This document shows positions 60,809-64,000 of a stretch of DNA of 64,000 bases, piece after piece (within the stretch, counting starts at the first letter, position 1; the number at the start of each line of letters is the position of its first letter). Position numbers and translations under genes: made by a program. The notes under the pieces are model-generated. The model searched no databases. It was not told the DNA's origin and saw nothing but the letters and a program-made list of their open reading frames with translations. This DNA comes from an uncultured Flavobacteriaceae bacterium (GTDB taxonomy: Bacteria; Bacteroidota; Bacteroidia; Flavobacteriales; Flavobacteriaceae): contig CAJYAG010000001.1 of assembly GCA_913065125.1 (NCBI GenBank), positions 62,001 through 126,000 on the forward strand, written 5' to 3'.

Positions 60809-62041
60809 ATGTTCGATTTAGATCGTTGGAGAGAAATTTTTCAAAGCATCAATAAAAACAAGTTACGTTCTGTAATGTCTGGTTTTACAGTAGCTTTTGC
60901 AATTTTACTTTTTACCTTATTATTTGGTATTGTAAGCGGACTGAGTAATACTTTTAAGGATGCATTTGCCGATGATGCAGCTAACTTTATGTCTGTAAGA
61001 GTTTGGAAAACAACCAAACCTTTTAAAGGATTACAAACCGGTAGAAGAATTCAATTAAAAAATAAAGACTTAAATTTTGTTAAAGACGAATACGATTCTA
61101 AAATTCAACACTTAACAGCAAGAGTTAATAGAAATGTAAATATTTCGTATAAAAATAAACAAGATAATTATAGTTTACAAGCAGTACATCCTGATCATCA
61201 GTTTTTAGAAAAAACAATTATTGAGGAAGGTAGATACATTAACCAAAGAGATTTAAGAGAAAGAGCAAAAGTTATTGTTATTGGACGTTTGGTTAAAGAA
61301 GATTTATTTGGAGAAAAACCTGCTTTGGGTAAACGTATAAATGTTAGTGGAATATCATATCAAATTATCGGTGTTTTTTCTGATGAAGGTGGAGATAATG
61401 AGGAGCGTAAAACTTTTATGCCTGTTACAACTGCACAAATGATTTATGGTAATAATGATCATATTAGCCAGATTGTTATTGGATACAATCCAGATTTAAG
61501 TTTAGATGAAGCCATTGCTTTTGGAAATAAAATGGAACGTGATTTAAGAAAACAATTAGACATTCATCCAGATGACCAAAGTGCTTTATCTATTAATAAC
61601 ATGGCAGAAGCAAACCAAGGTGTTGGTGTCTTTGTTATTGCATTGTACTTTATTGTCATTTTTATTGGATCCGGAACTCTAATTGCAGGAATCATTGGAA
61701 TTAGTAATATTATGATTTTTGTAATTAAAGAACGCACCAAAGAATTTGGAATTCGAAAAGCTTTAGGAGCAAAACCAGCATCAATTGTAGGTATGGTAGT
61801 GCAAGAATCTGTTTTAATTACAACAATTGCAGGATATTTAGGTTTATCACTCGGAACCTATATTTTAACATTCATAGGTGATAGTTTAGAAAAGGATTAC
61901 TTTATTAAAGACCCAAGTGTAAGTCCCGGAATTGTCATAGGAGCAACTATTGTTCTGATTTTGTCAGGATTAATTGCAGGATATGTTCCAGCAAAAAGAG
62001 CAGCAAGTATTAAACCAATAGTAGCATTAAGAGCAGACTAA
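60809..62041 (+). CDS. MacB-type ABC permease, first copy
   Basis: A 410-residue protein with one N-terminal membrane segment, a large periplasmic MacB domain (about 45-270) and three C-terminal helices with the FtsX core (IIGISNIMIFVIKERTKEFGIRKALGAKPASI). The EFGIRKALGA motif contacts the ATPase. It forms a heterodimer with the next gene, most likely for efflux of a peptide, lipid or macrolide-like molecule through the HlyD-like partner. Confidence 0.9.
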   Translation: MFDLDRWREIFQSINKNKLRSVMSGFTVAFAILLFTLLFGIVSGLSNTFKDAFADDAANFMSVRVWKTTKPFKGLQTGRRIQLKNKDLNFVKDEYDSKIQHLTARVNRNVNISYKNKQDNYSLQAVHPDHQFLEKTIIEEGRYINQRDLRERAKVIVIGRLVKEDLFGEKPALGKRINVSGISYQIIGVFSDEGGDNEERKTFMPVTTAQMIYGNNDHISQIVIGYNPDLSLDEAIAFGNKMERDLRKQLDIHPDDQSALSINNMAEANQGVGVFVIALYFIVIFIGSGTLIAGIIGISNIMIFVIKERTKEFGIRKALGAKPASIVGMVVQESVLITTIAGYLGLSLGTYILTFIGDSLEKDYFIKDPSVSPGIVIGATIVLILSGLIAGYVPAKRAASIKPIVALRAD

Positions 62042-62042
62042 G

Positions 62043-63287
62043 ATGAAATTTTTATTTGATTCAGATACATGGCAAGAAATTTACGGAAGTATCCGTAAAA
62101 ACAAAATGCGAACAGCAATTACTATTATTGGTGTTTTGTGGGGAATTTTCTTGTTGGTTGTTTTATTAGGAGCGGCAAGAGGTATAGAAAATAATTTTAA
62201 TAAAATATTTGGAAGCTTTGCTACAAACAGTGTTTTTGTTTGGACACAAGCTACTGACACACCGTTTAAAGGGTTTCAAAAGAATAGAAGATTTAGTTTA
62301 ACCTTAAGAGATGTTGAAATTTTAAAAAGCGAGTATCGTAATGAAATTAAATTATTGGCTCCAAGAAACCAAACTTCTAATTTAATTATTAAAGGCTTTA
62401 AAACGGGTACTTTTCAGGTTAGTGGAGATTACCCTGTTTTAGATAAAATTCAGAAAAAAGAGTTACTATATGGACGTTTTTTAAATGACAACGACATTCT
62501 ATCTTATGCAAAAGTATGTGTGATTTCTGAAGAAATGTACAAACAGTTGTTTGAGAAAAATGAGTTTCCAATTGGTCAACTTGTTAAGATAAATAGTATC
62601 AATTATAAAGTAGTTGGTGTTTATAAACGGTCTAACGGAATTAGTTTTGATGGCGATTCTGCTTACATTCCATTTACAACTTTTCAAAAAGTATACAATA
62701 CCGGGAATAAAATTGATTGGATGATGATTACTGCCAATGAAGGAATTGATATTGAGCAAATGGAGACAGATGTTCTATTAACCTTAAAAAACCTACACAA
62801 AGTACATCCAGATGATAAAAGAGCATTTGGTAGTGTGAACCTTGGAGTAGAAATAGGGAAAGTAACTGGCTTTTTAACTGGAATGCAATTTTTAACATGG
62901 TTTGTTGGTATTGCAACATTAATTGCAGGAGTTTTTGCAATTGGTAACATCTTATTAATTACAGTAAAAGAACGTACAAAAGAAATCGGAATTAGACGTG
63001 CTCTTGGAGCAACACCAATTAGCATAAGAAGACAAATTGTTTTAGAATCTGTATTCTTAACAACAATTGCAGGAATGTTAGGCATTGTCTTCGGAGCATT
63101 AGTGTTGTTTGGAATTGATAAAATGGTTGGAAGCGGAGATGATGCCGTATTGATAAACCCAACAGTAAACATTCCAATTATTTTAATAGCATTTTTAACA
63201 TTAACCGTATTAGGATCTTTAATAGGATTGATACCCGCCTACATGGCAACAATAGTGAAACCAATAGAAGCATTAAGAGAAGAATAA
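62043..63287 (+). CDS. MacB-type ABC permease, second copy
   Basis: A 414-residue paralogue of the preceding permease, with the same order of parts: N-terminal helix (AITIIGVLWGIFLLVVLLGA), periplasmic domain and three C-terminal helices (AIGNILLITVKERTKEIGIRRALGATPISI). The two are clearly homologous but well diverged, so they should form a heterodimer. The gap to the adaptor gene is 13 bp. Confidence 0.9.
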   Translation: MKFLFDSDTWQEIYGSIRKNKMRTAITIIGVLWGIFLLVVLLGAARGIENNFNKIFGSFATNSVFVWTQATDTPFKGFQKNRRFSLTLRDVEILKSEYRNEIKLLAPRNQTSNLIIKGFKTGTFQVSGDYPVLDKIQKKELLYGRFLNDNDILSYAKVCVISEEMYKQLFEKNEFPIGQLVKINSINYKVVGVYKRSNGISFDGDSAYIPFTTFQKVYNTGNKIDWMMITANEGIDIEQMETDVLLTLKNLHKVHPDDKRAFGSVNLGVEIGKVTGFLTGMQFLTWFVGIATLIAGVFAIGNILLITVKERTKEIGIRRALGATPISIRRQIVLESVFLTTIAGMLGIVFGALVLFGIDKMVGSGDDAVLINPTVNIPIILIAFLTLTVLGSLIGLIPAYMATIVKPIEALREE

Positions 63288-63300
63288 ACAAGAAACAATT

Positions 63301-64000
63301 ATGAGTAAAAGAGCAAAAATTATTTTAGCAATTATAGCAGTATGTTTTATTGCTGCACTTATTTGGTTCGGTAAAAAGAACAAAACAAATATTATAGAAT
63401 TTGAAACTGAAACAGCTTTCACTACAACAATTGTTAAAAAAACTGTAGCAACTGGTAAAGTTGTACCGTTAGAAGAAGTAGAAATTAAACCTCAAATTAC
63501 AGGAATTATTGACGAAGTTTTTGTGTTAGAGGGAGCAATTGTTAAAACAGGAGATCTAATTGCAACAGTTAGAGTTGTACCAAACATCGCCTCTTTAAAC
63601 AGCGCAACAGGTAGAGTAAAATCTGCAAAATTAAGTTATAACAACGCAAAAGTTTCTTACGATAGAAATAAAAACTTATTGAATAAAGGTGTCATTTCTC
63701 GTCAAGAATTTGAAGCTACTGAATTGAGTTATAACAATGCAAAATTAAATTTAGCGAATGCTGAATCTGATTTAGAAATTATTAGAAAAGGTTCTACTTC
63801 TGGATTAGGAAAAACGACAAACACAAACATTAGAGCTACAGCATCAGGTATGATTTTGGAGATTCCTGTTAAAAAAGGATATCAAGTAACGCAAACAAAC
63901 GACTTTAATGCAGGTACTACAATTGCTAGTATTGCAGACATGACAAAAATGATTTTTGAAGGAAAGGTTGATGAGTCTGAAGTTAGTAAACTAATTGTTG
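63301..64000 (+). CDS. HlyD/RND-type periplasmic adaptor, N-terminal part (cut by window edge)
   Basis: An open frame from the ATG at 63301 to the right edge, 233 codons. It begins with a membrane helix (AKIILAIIAVCFIAALIWF) and continues with the biotinyl-lipoyl half-motif (ATGKVVPLEEVEIKPQITG), an alpha-hairpin (AKLSYNNAKVSYDRNKNLLN, QEFEATELSYNNAKLNLANA) and the start of the beta-barrel (SIADMTKMIFEGKVDESEV). It links the MacB-type pump to an outer-membrane channel. The rest, and any TolC-like gene, lie outside. Confidence 0.92.
   Translation, partial: MSKRAKIILAIIAVCFIAALIWFGKKNKTNIIEFETETAFTTTIVKKTVATGKVVPLEEVEIKPQITGIIDEVFVLEGAIVKTGDLIATVRVVPNIASLNSATGRVKSAKLSYNNAKVSYDRNKNLLNKGVISRQEFEATELSYNNAKLNLANAESDLEIIRKGSTSGLGKTTNTNIRATASGMILEIPVKKGYQVTQTNDFNAGTTIASIADMTKMIFEGKVDESEVSKLIV

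Noticed and set aside
62684..63172. 162-residue minus-strand frame opposite the second MacB-type permease
   Set aside because: Antisense to a well supported gene, no recognisable domain, no promoter.

Overview
The window is AT-rich chromosomal DNA from a member of the Bacteroidota, almost certainly the family Flavobacteriaceae. The evidence is gene content (a RibB fused to a decayed GTP cyclohydrolase II domain, DUF6702, paired DUF6452/DUF6048, a CCC-motif membrane protein, MutS2 without an Smr domain, a bacterial SUI1 protein, an asymmetric ABC-F protein), promoter-like TAnnTTTG boxes instead of sigma-70 sites, weak Shine-Dalgarno sequences, and simple-repeat intergenic spacers. A marine genus such as Polaribacter or Tenacibaculum is plausible, but genus is only a guess. 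Almost all of it reads as ordinary core chromosome. No phage, insertion sequence, CRISPR array, rRNA or tRNA was seen.

Layout. Positions 1-5041 (minus strand) hold two tandem M1-family metallopeptidases (the first cut by the window edge), a DUF6702 protein and two carboxypeptidase-regulatory-like proteins. Next come peptidase E (+) and a spacer with an 8-bp tandem array. Then a long minus-strand block covers ribB, an LptF/G-type permease, LolA, FtsK, a diacylglycerol-kinase-like protein and Tpx. A MATE exporter (+) and a small acidic protein (+) face a J-domain/KTSC protein, a Na+/solute symporter and MutS2 (all minus). Ung (+) follows, then an intergenic region with a palindromic operator-like site, a promoter, a putative small RNA and a 54-residue lipoprotein. 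From 20178 to 27646 (minus) lie a tightly overlapping cluster (DUF1835 protein, nucleoside phosphorylase, small membrane protein, cytosolic periplasmic-binding-like protein), SUI1, a 2-oxoglutarate oxygenase, DUF6048/DUF6452, a frameshifted four-helix-bundle pseudogene and RlmD.

From 27789: an ECF sigma factor with a membrane partner, ornithine aminotransferase, small membrane proteins, a large AsmA-like protein, YbaB, an S9 oligopeptidase, a cysteine-synthase-like enzyme next to an alpha-oxoamine synthase (a possible sulfonolipid pair), lipoate-protein ligase and a conserved unknown. An accessory-looking DUF6161-like gene is bracketed by fold-back DNA elements. Next are a DEAD-box helicase, a thioredoxin-fold lipoprotein lacking CXXC, an ABC-F ATPase, divergent oxyR/dps, a PlsC-like acyltransferase, a Nudix hydrolase and a DAACS symporter. 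A four-gene set (GshB-like ATP-grasp, mercaptopyruvate sulfurtransferase, N-formylglutamate amidohydrolase family, QEGLA/DUF1704 metallopeptidase) runs from 52325 to 56248. An arsenic resistance operon (arsR, DUF6428, arsC, acr3), a HAD phosphatase with a DCC thioredoxin-like protein, and a MacB-type ABC exporter operon whose HlyD-like adaptor runs off the right edge complete the window.

The most interesting items are the ATP-grasp/QEGLA operon, which in enzyme types resembles a ligase/carboxypeptidase cycle; the promoter-palindrome-small-RNA unit at 19781-19918; the fold-back elements flanking the gene at 40649-41908; and the cysteine-synthase-like/oxoamine-synthase pair at 36007-38343. All functions are inferred by reading the sequence; no database search was run.
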